This document shows positions 7,612 through 16,109 of a DNA stretch of 23,136 bases, piece after piece. Source of the stretch: Alphaproteobacteria bacterium (GTDB lineage: Bacteria; Pseudomonadota; Alphaproteobacteria; Rhizobiales; Aestuariivirgaceae); contig JAGRLX010000323.1 in the NCBI GenBank assembly GCA_020441605.1, forward strand, positions 1 to 23,136. The letters are read 5' to 3'. A model generated the notes under the pieces. That model was not told the origin of the DNA. It saw only the letters and a program-made list of their open reading frames with translations, and did not search any database. Each line of letters opens with the position of its first letter. Positions within the stretch are counted from its first letter, which is position 1. The position numbers and the translations under genes are program-made.

Positions 7612-9462
7612 TCAATCCGGTAGCCGTTGAAGCAGTAGCTTATAACGGGGGTGGTCGCGCAATATATCGAGGTCTGCATCGCTCAACATATATTCCTTCA
7701 GGGACTTTATCGAGTAGGAGCCCAGAGCCTGGTCGAGCCTGTCCATGGCAAGGTCCCGTTCTCCGAGGATGGCGAAGGCGCAGGCCAGATTGTACTGCAT
7801 GTAGTGATCATCGGGCTCGATCAGGGCAGCTCTTTCGGCCCAGTCCTTGGTTCTGCCGGACTCTCCCAGAAAGGCCAATATTCCAGCGCCAAACGCTAGC
7901 GCGTCGGCGTCATCGGGCCGTTCCGCGATGGCTTTTTCGGCGCGCGCCAAGGAAAGCCGCGCGGCCGCGATGGCGTCATCCTTTCGCCCGAGAGATTGGA
8001 AACACATCGATTGAAGCCCATGGGCGCGAAAGTCATTGTTTCTCAACTCGGCAGCTTTGCCGAACAGTTCGGCCGCCTGTTCGAAGCGGCCGCGGTTGAG
8101 ACAATTGCGGCCGTAGAACAAATAGGACTCGAACAGTTCGGGCTTGAGCGCAATGGCAGTGATAAAAGACGCGTCAGCATCATCATAGCGGCCGGCCGTG
8201 TACAGGGCGAGGCCCCGCGAGGCGTGCGCTTCTGCAAGATTTGGATCCAGGTGCAATGCCTCTTCGCTCTGCTTGAGGATATCCTCAACAGATATGGAAC
8301 TGTCACCGGCATCGAGGAGATGGGAGTTGCAGTCGGCAACGCCGGCATGCGCCTGCGCGTAGTTGGGATCGATCTCGAGAGCCTTGTTGAAGATCTGACG
8401 CGCTAGCTTGAGGTAGCGCTTGGTGTGACCCAAATGAAAGAATCCGCGGCCCATCAGGTAGTAGCGGTAGGCCTCGGCAGCACCCGTCGGCTTCTGGGTC
8501 AGAGTTGCAACCTCTGCCGGCAACATCTTGACCTTGAGAGTCTCGACGATGCTTCTGGAAATGTCATCCTGAAGCTCGAAAATGTCTCGGAAATCGCGAT
8601 CGTAGCGTTCGGCCCAGACGTGGCCGTTGGTCCTTCCATCGATCAACTGGGCAGTGACCCGCACACGATTGCCCGATTTCCTGACGCTACCTTCGAGGAC
8701 GTATTGGACGCCGAGTCTGTTCGCCACCTGGTCGATGTCGACATGCTGGCCCTTGAAGGTGAAGGCGGTGTTTCGCGACACCACGAAGAGAGACGAGATT
8801 TTTGACAGATCGGTGATGATATCCTCGCTGATGCCATCGCTGAAGTACTCCTGCTCGGGATCTCCGGACATGTTCGCGAATGGCAGCACGACGATGGAGG
8901 CCTGGTGACCATCGTTCTTGGTGCGGCGGCTGGCCTGATAGGCGTTGGAATTCGGTTTGACGCGATAGACCTGCACTGCACCTGAAATATTCTTGAACCG
9001 TTGCTTGCCCAGATCTTCGAAGCGATAAGAGAGATGGCGGCTCACATGCTGATGCACTGTTTCCGAAATGCAGATTCCTCCCGGCTCGGCCAGGGACTGA
9101 AGTCGGGCTGCAACATTTACACCGTCGCCATAGACGTCATCGGCATCGGCAATAACATCGGACAGATTGATGCCGATGCGAAACCGCATCTGGCGTTCTT
9201 CGGGAAGTGCAGCATTGCGGCTCTCGGTTGCGCTCTGCAGATCGATGGAGAAATGCACCGCGTTGACGACGCTGCCGAACTCGGCGAGAAATCCGTCGCC
9301 CAGCAGCTTGATCAGCCGCCCGCCGTGCTTCTCCAGCAGTGGGGATGTCACGGTATCGCTGCGCGCCTTCATTTCATCGAGGGTACCCGCCTCATCAATC
9401 CCCATGAGTCGCGAGTATCCAACGATATCAGCTGACAGAATGGTGGTCAGGCGCCGTTCCAA
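7612..9462 (-). CDS. Class III adenylate cyclase with TolB-like and TPR domains
   Basis: This 616-residue signalling protein is predicted to make cAMP. Residues 1-180 are the cyclase domain: metal aspartates D12 (S-A-D-I-V-G-Y-S) and D56 (G-D-G-F), adenine-type K52 and D109, and transition-state N116 and R120 (N-V-A-A-R-L). Residues of about 190-320 are a TolB N-terminal-like segment ('VVLPFANMSGDPEQEYFSDG'). The rest is tetratricopeptide repeats. There is no membrane segment. TTG 9462 gives the common family start 'MERRLTTILSADIVGYSRLM' and has AGAGGA 8 bases upstream. TTG 9522 would add 20 residues but has no ribosome-binding site. It is first in the five-gene minus-strand run, and the signal it senses is unknown. 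Confidence 0.88.
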   Translation of the reverse strand: MERRLTTILSADIVGYSRLMGIDEAGTLDEMKARSDTVTSPLLEKHGGRLIKLLGDGFLAEFGSVVNAVHFSIDLQSATESRNAALPEERQMRFRIGINLSDVIADADDVYGDGVNVAARLQSLAEPGGICISETVHQHVSRHLSYRFEDLGKQRFKNISGAVQVYRVKPNSNAYQASRRTKNDGHQASIVVLPFANMSGDPEQEYFSDGISEDIITDLSKISSLFVVSRNTAFTFKGQHVDIDQVANRLGVQYVLEGSVRKSGNRVRVTAQLIDGRTNGHVWAERYDRDFRDIFELQDDISRSIVETLKVKMLPAEVATLTQKPTGAAEAYRYYLMGRGFFHLGHTKRYLKLARQIFNKALEIDPNYAQAHAGVADCNSHLLDAGDSSISVEDILKQSEEALHLDPNLAEAHASRGLALYTAGRYDDADASFITAIALKPELFESYLFYGRNCLNRGRFEQAAELFGKAAELRNNDFRAHGLQSMCFQSLGRKDDAIAAARLSLARAEKAIAERPDDADALAFGAGILAFLGESGRTKDWAERAALIEPDDHYMQYNLACAFAILGERDLAMDRLDQALGSYSIKSLKEYMLSDADLDILRDHPRYKLLLQRLPD

Positions 9463-9634
9463 AAAGCAAGTCCTCTTCGCCGCTGGGGCGGGGAAGATAA
9501 GTGCTAATGCATTGTTAGGCAAATCGTTTCAGTGTAGATGCCGGACAGCCCGCAGCCTGCTTGACTCTTGGTTTGCGTCACGACAGACTTTCCCGCGATC
9601 GGGTGATCAAACTCCGATTTCAAGGACGTCAGCC
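9463..9634. promoter_or_regulatory. Divergent control region between the cyclase run and the heterocycle operon
   Basis: This 172-base gap is the only place where both large operons can start. On the + strand, TTGACT (9561-9566) is a fair -35, but the hexamer 17 bases on (CAGACT, 9584-9589) is a poor -10. On the - strand the best pair is weak. A small inverted repeat, CTAA (9504-9507) with TTAG (9515-9518) around TGCATTG, overlaps an 8-base palindrome AATGCATT (9506-9513) and could be an operator half. These are candidates only. Confidence 0.35.
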
Positions 9635-10471
9635 GTGTTCATGCAGCCTCACAGTCTGGCCGAAGCTTTGCAGCTGCTCGCCGGGCATGATGCGCAGCCC
9701 TTCGGCGGCGGCACGGATATCTATCCCGCCCATGTCGGACGGCCCGTGACCAGAGATCTCGTCTCGCTTCGGCAGATCGAGGAATTGCGCGTCATTTGCG
9801 ATGACGGCGATCATGTCAGAATCGGAGGCAGCGTCACATGGTCGGAAATTCTCCGGAGTTCGCTGCCGCCGACGTTTGCTGCGTTGGCGCAGGCGGCCCG
9901 TGAAGTCGGCTCGGTTCAAATCCAGAATTGCGGGACCATTGCTGGAAATCTCTGCAATGCGTCGCCAGCCGCTGACGGGGTTCCACCGCTCCTGGTGCTG
10001 GACGCGTCAGTTGAATTGACGTCGCTCGAGGGAAAACGCCGTGTAAAGCTGGCTGAGTTTCTGACCGGCTATCGCAAGACTTCAATTCGGCAAGGCGAGG
10101 TGCTCTCGGCGGTGCTGGTGCCAAAATCCAAAGGCGCGTCGGCCTTTGTGAAACTTGGGAGCCGACGCTACCTGGTGATCTCCATCGTTATGGCGGCGGC
10201 CCTTGTCGAGCGGGCGCCAGACGGAACGATCATCGAGGCGCGCGTGTCAGTGGGGGCAGCATCGCCGGTTGCGCGGCGGCTATTAGATCTCGAGCAAGAC
10301 CTGGTGGGCCTTTCGGGCCAGATCCTGCCATCCACTATGATCAGGTCCGATCATCTGAATTGCCTCGTGCCGATCGACGACGTCCGAGCGACGGCGGGCT
10401 ACAGACAGGATGCGGCCATCGTCGCAATTGGCCGCGCGCTGGATCAGGCCTGGGGAGTCAAGCCGGCGTGA
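9635..10471 (+). CDS. Molybdenum hydroxylase FAD-binding subunit (CoxM/XdhB-like)
   Basis: This protein of about 278 residues carries FAD and passes electrons from the iron-sulfur clusters of a xanthine dehydrogenase-family hydroxylase to an acceptor. It shows 'SLAEALQLL' near the start, the FAD pyrophosphate loop 'PFGGGTDIYP' around residue 22, and the second FAD motif 'CGTIAGNLCNASPAADG' around 105. GTG 9635 is preferred because AAGGA lies 8 bases upstream; ATG 9641 is the alternative and loses two residues. The open frame runs further back but carries no family sequence. It is the first gene of the + strand operon, and its stop overlaps the next gene's GTG (GTGA). Confidence 0.88.
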   Translation: MFMQPHSLAEALQLLAGHDAQPFGGGTDIYPAHVGRPVTRDLVSLRQIEELRVICDDGDHVRIGGSVTWSEILRSSLPPTFAALAQAAREVGSVQIQNCGTIAGNLCNASPAADGVPPLLVLDASVELTSLEGKRRVKLAEFLTGYRKTSIRQGEVLSAVLVPKSKGASAFVKLGSRRYLVISIVMAAALVERAPDGTIIEARVSVGAASPVARRLLDLEQDLVGLSGQILPSTMIRSDHLNCLVPIDDVRATAGYRQDAAIVAIGRALDQAWGVKPA

Positions 10472-13212
10472 GTACCTCCATCGCCTTCTTACTCAATGGC
10501 AGGCACGTCGAAGCCCTTTCCCCGCCGGCGTCGCGGCTGAGCGACGTGCTTCGTGGTGAGTTCAATGCGACAGGAACCAAAATTGGATGTGATGCTGGAG
10601 ATTGCGGGGCCTGCAGCATTCTGGTCGACGGCGAAGTGGTTTGCGCCTGCCTGATGCCCTTGGGCCAGGTTGCTGGCAGGACGGTCACGACAATCGAGGG
10701 CTTGTCGCGCACGACGCGCTATGGGGATGCGCTGCAGCAGTCCTTTCTGTCCCATGGCGCGGCACAGTGCGGCATATGCACACCAGGCATGCTGATTTCG
10801 GCGGCAGCCCTGCTGGAGCAGAAGCCCAATCCGGATCGGGACAGCATTGCTGACGCCCTGGGAGGCGTGCTGTGCCGCTGTACGGGTTACGCAAAGATCG
10901 TCGCGGCCGTCGAGAACGCACTCGGCGGCGCCGAGGGTCGACAAGTACTCCCGGCTGGTGGCAAGGCTGTCGGTGCCGCCGTCCCGCGCCTTGACGGCGC
11001 ACCGAAAGTCATGGGCGAGGAGGCTTATGGGGCAGACAGCGTCCCTGCCGATGCTCTCTTTGTCAGGGCGGTCCGCTCACCGTTCCATCGCGCCGGATTC
11101 ACCTTCGGCGATCTTGAGAGCTACCGCCGAAGCCATCCGGGATTGGTCCGCATACTTACGGCAGAGGATATCCCAGGCCGCAATCTTTTTGGTGTCATTG
11201 CGCACTTTGCCGATCAGCCGGTCTTTGCCGAAGGCGAGGTCCGCTTTCGCGGCGAGGCGGTTGCGGCAGTCGTGGGAGAGCGCCGCGCGGTCGAGGAGCT
11301 TGATCTCGGTCAGTTTCCGGTCACATGGCAGGAGCGTGAGCCGGCACTTGCCATGGATGAGGCCCTGGCTGATGCGGCTCCGATGCTCCATGCCAATCGT
11401 CCCGGCAACATCCTGGTGACGGGGAGGGTGGCGCGCGGCGACCTCGCGGCCGGGTTTTCCGAAGGCGCTGTCATGGTAGAGGAGGAATTCGAGACAAGCT
11501 TTGTGGAGCATGCCTATATCGAACCCGAGGCGGGATGGGCATGCCGGGTGGGAAACAGGATCGAGATCACTGTTTCGACCCAGTCCCCTTATCTCGATCG
11601 CGACGATGTTGCGGCGATAATGGGAATTCCCCCTGAGGACGTTCGTATCGTTCCTTCAGCCTGTGGCGGCGGATTCGGGTCGAAGCTTGATCTTTCGGTT
11701 CAGCCCTTCGTTGCTGTAGCGGCGTGGCTGACCGGCCGGACGGTGGCGATGGTCTATTCTCGGCCCGAGTCGATCATGGCGACCACCAAGCGGCATGCGG
11801 CGAAAATGCGATCGTGCATCGCGGCGTCGCGGGATGGCCGGATCGTCGCCATGGATTTCACCGGTGATTTCAACACCGGGGCTTATGCATCTTGGGGCCC
11901 GACTGTCGCCAACCGGGTGCCGGTTCATGCTTCCGGTCCCTATGTCGTGCCGCACTACCGCGCCACGAGTCGCGCCGTCCTGACCAACTGCGCACCGGCT
12001 GGTGCTTTCCGCGGATTTGGCGTGCCGCAGACTGTGATCGCCCAGGAGCAATTGCTGGACATGGCCGCCGAGCGACTTGCGCTGGATCCGCTGGAGTTCC
12101 GCATACGCAATGCCTTGTCCGATCTGGCGCCAACCGTGACCGGGCAGGTTTTGGGGGAAGGGGTCGGCATCAAGGATTGTTTCGAGGCCCTGCGAGCGCC
12201 TTGGCAGGAGGCCCGTGCCAATGCCCGGCATCACAATGCGCAGTCGCCTTCGAAACGCCGGGGCGTGGGCGTCGCGGGCATGTTCTATGGTTGTGGAAAT
12301 ACGTCATTACCCAATCCCTCGACCATCCGCTTCGGGCTGAAGCCGGATGGAAGGCTTTCGCTGCATCAGGGCGCGGTGGACATCGGGCAGGGGTCAAATA
12401 CGGTCATCGCACAGATTGCCGCTGACGCCGTGGGTCTTCCCCTCTCACTTGTCGACCAGATCGGACCCGATACCGACGTCACGCCAGATTGCGGCAAGAC
12501 ATCGGCATCTCGGCAGACATTCGTGACTGGCAAGGCAGCGGAGCTTGCGGGCAAGGCTCTGAGGCGGCAGATTCTTCGCTTGGCCAATGTGGGTGAGGAT
12601 GCATCGATAGAGATTGCCAATGCCCGGCTGCTGGTGCGCGAGCTTTCGACGGTCAGGATGGTTGATCTCACGGGCTTGCCACTCGATGGACTTGGATACG
12701 TGTTATGCGCCGAAGAGACATTCGATCCGCCCACTTCGCCGCTTGACGCCGATGGCCAGGGCGAGCCTTATGCGGTTTACGGCTATGGTGCTCACATGGC
12801 CGAGGTCGAGGTGGACATGAAGCTCGGCACGGTGAAGGTCCTCAAGGTCATTGCAGCTCATGATGTCGGTCGCGCAATCAATCCCATGCTGATCGAAGGT
12901 CAGATCGAAGGCGGGGTAGCACAGGGGATCGGCATGGCTCTGATGGAGGAATTCACCCCGGGCCGGGGAGAAAATCTCCATGACTATCTGATCCCCACCA
13001 TTGGCGATGTCCCTCCCATCGACTCCATCCTGATCGAGTGTGCATCATCCGTCGGGCCGTTCGGTGCCAAAGGCATAGGCGAGCAAGCGTTGATTCCGAC
13101 GGCGCCTGCCATTCTCAATGCAATTGCACATGCAGCCGGCGTGCGGATCAAGCGCACGCCCGCAACGCCGGACCGGGTTTTGGCTGCGATCAAGAGCAGG
13201 GCCTTGTCATGA
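10468..13212 (+). CDS. Molybdenum hydroxylase, fused [2Fe-2S] and molybdopterin-binding subunits
   Basis: This 914-residue protein joins two normally separate subunits. Residues 1-150 are the iron-sulfur part: cluster one at C41, C46, C49 and C61, cluster two at C101, C104, C136 and C138. From about residue 170 it is the molybdenum subunit, with 'CGGGFGSK' at 399, 'GAFRGFG' at 512, Q641 in 'DIGQG', and the catalytic glutamate E872 in 'GAKGIGE'. It hydroxylates a heterocycle with water as oxygen source. Around residues 663-685 it reads 'DTDVTPDCGKTSASRQT', and the glutamate that xanthine dehydrogenases use to bind xanthine (bovine E802) is not at the aligned place. A nicotinate- or other heteroaromatic-type substrate is therefore more likely. 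GTG 10468 has GGGGAG 10 bases upstream and overlaps the FAD-subunit stop. Confidence 0.88.
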   Translation: MSTSIAFLLNGRHVEALSPPASRLSDVLRGEFNATGTKIGCDAGDCGACSILVDGEVVCACLMPLGQVAGRTVTTIEGLSRTTRYGDALQQSFLSHGAAQCGICTPGMLISAAALLEQKPNPDRDSIADALGGVLCRCTGYAKIVAAVENALGGAEGRQVLPAGGKAVGAAVPRLDGAPKVMGEEAYGADSVPADALFVRAVRSPFHRAGFTFGDLESYRRSHPGLVRILTAEDIPGRNLFGVIAHFADQPVFAEGEVRFRGEAVAAVVGERRAVEELDLGQFPVTWQEREPALAMDEALADAAPMLHANRPGNILVTGRVARGDLAAGFSEGAVMVEEEFETSFVEHAYIEPEAGWACRVGNRIEITVSTQSPYLDRDDVAAIMGIPPEDVRIVPSACGGGFGSKLDLSVQPFVAVAAWLTGRTVAMVYSRPESIMATTKRHAAKMRSCIAASRDGRIVAMDFTGDFNTGAYASWGPTVANRVPVHASGPYVVPHYRATSRAVLTNCAPAGAFRGFGVPQTVIAQEQLLDMAAERLALDPLEFRIRNALSDLAPTVTGQVLGEGVGIKDCFEALRAPWQEARANARHHNAQSPSKRRGVGVAGMFYGCGNTSLPNPSTIRFGLKPDGRLSLHQGAVDIGQGSNTVIAQIAADAVGLPLSLVDQIGPDTDVTPDCGKTSASRQTFVTGKAAELAGKALRRQILRLANVGEDASIEIANARLLVRELSTVRMVDLTGLPLDGLGYVLCAEETFDPPTSPLDADGQGEPYAVYGYGAHMAEVEVDMKLGTVKVLKVIAAHDVGRAINPMLIEGQIEGGVAQGIGMALMEEFTPGRGENLHDYLIPTIGDVPPIDSILIECASSVGPFGAKGIGEQALIPTAPAILNAIAHAAGVRIKRTPATPDRVLAAIKSRALS

Positions 13213-14666
13213 CCGGGGGGCCAACGGGCAAGATCCGCTGCGATGCCTGCCCGGTGCTGTGCTACATCCGTGAGGGCCTGCGGGGGGCCTGTGATCGCTA
13301 CGCCAATGAGCAAGGGGTACTGGTTCGGGTCGATCCGCATGTGCTGATCGAGCGGACCATAAGCGAAGGGGGCAGAGTGCAGCCGTTCCTCGGTGGCGGC
13401 GAGACCTGGCGGGGAGAGGTCGTAAACACGGCCGAGACTTTCGTCACCGCTATTGGAGCCGGCACCACCTATCCTGACTACAAGCCTGCGCCGTTCATCG
13501 TCTCCAGCGAGGTGGATGGTGTCGATATGGTGACAGTGGTAACTGAAGGTATCTTCAGCTATTGCGGCGTCAAGGTGAAGATCGATACTGATCGGCATCT
13601 CGGACCGGAATGCGCGGCGGTGCGTGTGAATGGCGAACAGATCGGCCACGTCACGACGGCAGAATATGGTTCCCAGATGCTGTCCCTCGGCGGCGTGCGG
13701 CACCTGACAGGAGGGTCCAAGAAAGAGGGTCGCATCACCTGCGAAAGCCTGCTGCGTCTGTGCAACCGTGAGCTGGTCGAAGTCGAGATCGACAACGGCG
13801 CACGGCTTGCGATAGAGGCCGGCAAGGCGCCGGTCATTAATGGTGTCGTCGAGGAGCGTATGCGGGTCGGATGCGGCTCCGCCACCATAGGCATGTTCGC
13901 CCGTCAATGGCTGGATCATGTGGACGAGGTTGTGGTGGTCGATGACCACATCACCGGCGTTCTCTCGGAGCACCAGGCCGGCAAATTCCTCGATGTTCGC
14001 GAAACCGGAATCAAGATCAAGGGACACCGGTCGACGCCGGGGCGCTATTTCAAGGTCGCCCAGCCGGGCATCGGATGGGGCGGCACGGACCTGACCGATC
14101 CGCTCGCGATCCTGAAGCCCTTCGATCCTGAGGAGGCCTGGCCGGGGCTGCGTCTTTTCATGGTGTCCACGACCGGCGAGCACTATGCCTATTTTGAACT
14201 CGATGATCGCCTGATACCGGTCGCGAAAGAACTCCCGGAAGCCCTCGCGCGGTCGGTCGAGCGCATCGCCGAAAACTGCGAACCTGCCTTGTCGACGGTG
14301 CTCTTCATGGGTGGCGCGGGAGGGTCGCTCCGCGCCGGTGTGACAGAAAACCCGGTCCGCCTGACGACGTCGGTGAAGGAAGCTCTGACTCGGATCACCT
14401 GTGGCGGAGCGCCAGTCTATGTCTGGCCCGGCGGCGGCATCACCTTCATGGTGGATGTGACCCGGCTGCCGGGCAATGCCTTCGGCTATGTGCCCACGCC
14501 GGCGCTCGTAGCGCCGATCGAGTTCACCATGACCAGGGCCGACTATGAGGCGCTTGGCGGTCACATGAGCGAGGTCAGGCCTCTATCCGAAATTCGTGCG
14601 AATCAGGGGCAGAAACGTTTGCCAAGCATCTTGGACAATCCCTGGCCCTTGGAGCGTAAACCATGA
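13209..14666 (+). CDS. 6-hydroxynicotinate reductase-like iron-sulfur protein
   Basis: This 485-residue protein matches, from memory, the family annotated as 6-hydroxynicotinate reductase, the ferredoxin-dependent enzyme that reduces 6-hydroxynicotinate to 1,4,5,6-tetrahydro-6-oxonicotinate in Eubacterium barkeri. The N-terminus has a compact cluster of four cysteines, C11, C14, C18 and C28 ('C-D-A-C-P-V-L-C'), likely to hold an iron-sulfur cluster. Glycine-rich segments follow: 'VGCGSATIGMF' with C222, 'GIGWGGTDLTDP', 'MGGAGGSLRAG' and 'YVWPGGGITFMVDV'. The gene directly follows a molybdenum hydroxylase, with an ATGA overlap, as expected for hydroxylation then ring reduction. The true substrate is unproven, and an aerobe's electron donor would need explaining. 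Confidence 0.72.
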   Translation: MTGGPTGKIRCDACPVLCYIREGLRGACDRYANEQGVLVRVDPHVLIERTISEGGRVQPFLGGGETWRGEVVNTAETFVTAIGAGTTYPDYKPAPFIVSSEVDGVDMVTVVTEGIFSYCGVKVKIDTDRHLGPECAAVRVNGEQIGHVTTAEYGSQMLSLGGVRHLTGGSKKEGRITCESLLRLCNRELVEVEIDNGARLAIEAGKAPVINGVVEERMRVGCGSATIGMFARQWLDHVDEVVVVDDHITGVLSEHQAGKFLDVRETGIKIKGHRSTPGRYFKVAQPGIGWGGTDLTDPLAILKPFDPEEAWPGLRLFMVSTTGEHYAYFELDDRLIPVAKELPEALARSVERIAENCEPALSTVLFMGGAGGSLRAGVTENPVRLTTSVKEALTRITCGGAPVYVWPGGGITFMVDVTRLPGNAFGYVPTPALVAPIEFTMTRADYEALGGHMSEVRPLSEIRANQGQKRLPSILDNPWPLERKP

Positions 14667-15532
14667 GCCGCATGCGGTCGAGATGGCTGGAGGATGGCCG
14701 CAGGCTTCATCTGCACGACGGTCCCATCGATCTGATCATTGCTGCCGAGCATGCTTTGCTCGAGGTCAGTCGCGCCTTCGAAGCAGCCGAGAACCGGTTC
14801 TCCACCATTCTGGATGAATTATGCGCGGAATTGCCACTTCTGCGGCGACCATTTTCGGATTTACCTGATGGCAAAGTCGCCAGGCGCATGTGGAAGGCCG
14901 TAGCCCCCCATGCGAAGCAGTCCTTCATCACTCCGATGGCGGCAGTCGCTGGTGCGGTTGCCGAGGAGGTGTTGCAATCCATGACTGCTGCAGCGCCGTT
15001 GGACAGGGCCTTTGTCAACAATGGCGGAGATATCGCCCTTCATCTTGCGCCCGGGAAGAACTATGCCGTGGGACTGGTGGACCGGCCGGACCGGCCATCC
15101 CTCTTCGCGAAGGTGCAGCTTTGCTCTGGAGACCCAGTCAGAGGCTTGGCCACCAGCGGTTGGCGTGGGCGTAGTCTTTCGATGGGCATTGCCGATGCCG
15201 TGACGGTGCTGGCCGCAACCGCCAGTGCGGCCGATGCGGCGGCAACGCTCATCGCCAATGCTGTCGATCTGCCCGGCCATCCTGCCATCTCGCGCTGTGC
15301 GGCGGACGATGTTCAGCCGGGAAGCGACCTAGGGCGGCGGCTTATCACCCGGAGCGTGGGCTACCTGCAGCCGGAAGAAATCACTCTGGCCCTTGACCGC
15401 GGCGTGACCCGTGCCGAAACTATGGTTGATCGTGGACTGATCGAAGCTTGCGCTCTTCACCTGGCGGGCATGACCCGCAGCGTTAGTCGCGTGTCCGCCA
15501 CACAGTCACGGAGGCTTGTCGCACATGCCTGA
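14663..15532 (+). CDS. UPF0280 family protein (ApbE superfamily)
   Basis: This 289-residue protein resembles UPF0280, uncharacterised relatives of the flavin transferase ApbE. The recognisable core is 'ITPMAAVAGAVAEEVL' around residue 90, 'AFVNNGGDIALHL' around 117, and 'LATSGWRGRSLSMGIADAVTVLA' after residue 160, where ApbE relatives contact flavin. No signal peptide or membrane segment is visible, so it should be cytoplasmic, unlike exported ApbE. ATG 14663 overlaps the reductase-like gene's stop (ATGA) with TTGGAG about 8 bases upstream. From its position it may load or bind a flavin for the reductase-like protein, but this is inference. Function is unknown. Confidence 0.75.
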   Translation: MSRMRSRWLEDGRRLHLHDGPIDLIIAAEHALLEVSRAFEAAENRFSTILDELCAELPLLRRPFSDLPDGKVARRMWKAVAPHAKQSFITPMAAVAGAVAEEVLQSMTAAAPLDRAFVNNGGDIALHLAPGKNYAVGLVDRPDRPSLFAKVQLCSGDPVRGLATSGWRGRSLSMGIADAVTVLAATASAADAAATLIANAVDLPGHPAISRCAADDVQPGSDLGRRLITRSVGYLQPEEITLALDRGVTRAETMVDRGLIEACALHLAGMTRSVSRVSATQSRRLVAHA

Positions 15533-16109
15533 AGCCAAGGTCAGGAAGTTCCTGGTGTCCGTTGAGGACATCTGCCACGAGGGCGGTCCGCCGCCTGAAA
15601 GACCCCACCGCCGTGGGTCGGTGCTGGCGGTGATCGAAAATCCCTTTGCCGGCGCCTATCATCAGGACATCCAGCTTTTCATGGATGATCTGAAGCCGCT
15701 CGGCCTGTTGATGGCTCGCAAGCTTCTGGCCGCGATGATGGCTGAGCCGTCGCAAATCGAGGGCTACGGCAAGGGGGCCATCGTTGGCGAGGCGGGTGAA
15801 GTGGAACATGCCGCGCTATGGCATGCACCGGGTGGCTACGCCATGCGGGATGTTCTCGGCGGAGCCAAGGCGATCGTTCCGTCGACCAAGAAGGTCGGGG
15901 GGCCGGGAGCCCGTCTCGACGTGCCGGTGACCCATGTTAATGCCTCCTATGTCCGCAGCCACTTCGATGCCATCGAGGTTGGGGTTCCGGACGCGCCGCG
16001 CGCCACGGAAATGGTTGTGGCGCTGGTCATGACCACGGGGCCCCGCGTTCACGCGAGAGCTGGGGGTTTGCAGGCCAGTGACATCAAGGGTGAGGATGGA
16101 TTGAGATGA
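15525..16109 (+). CDS. Amino acid synthesis family protein (DUF1185), first tandem copy
   Basis: This 194-residue protein belongs to the family named 'amino acid synthesis' (DUF1185), whose biochemical role is not established. Features include 'AVIENPFAGAYHQD' around residue 35, 'IEGYGKGAIVGEAGEVEHAA' in the middle, 'STKKVGGPGARLDVP' around 120, and the C-terminal 'DIKGEDGLR'. No signal peptide is seen. ATG 15525 has GGAGG 10 bases upstream; the upstream TTG at 15516 lies too close to that site. Its 5' end overlaps UPF0280 by 8 bases, and its stop overlaps the second copy (ATGA). The second copy is the same length and about half identical. Confidence 0.75.
   Translation: MPEAKVRKFLVSVEDICHEGGPPPERPHRRGSVLAVIENPFAGAYHQDIQLFMDDLKPLGLLMARKLLAAMMAEPSQIEGYGKGAIVGEAGEVEHAALWHAPGGYAMRDVLGGAKAIVPSTKKVGGPGARLDVPVTHVNASYVRSHFDAIEVGVPDAPRATEMVVALVMTTGPRVHARAGGLQASDIKGEDGLR

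Noticed and set aside
10468..13212. Calling the molybdenum hydroxylase a xanthine dehydrogenase because purine genes are near
   Set aside because: The xanthine-binding glutamate is not seen at the expected place, and the downstream partner resembles 6-hydroxynicotinate reductase. Only a general heterocycle hydroxylase is supported.
12984..14564. Long open frame on the minus strand (526 codons)
   Set aside because: It lies antisense to the reductase-like gene, and its composition is the shadow of that gene's codon use. It shows no family motif or ribosome-binding site and overlaps two well-supported genes.
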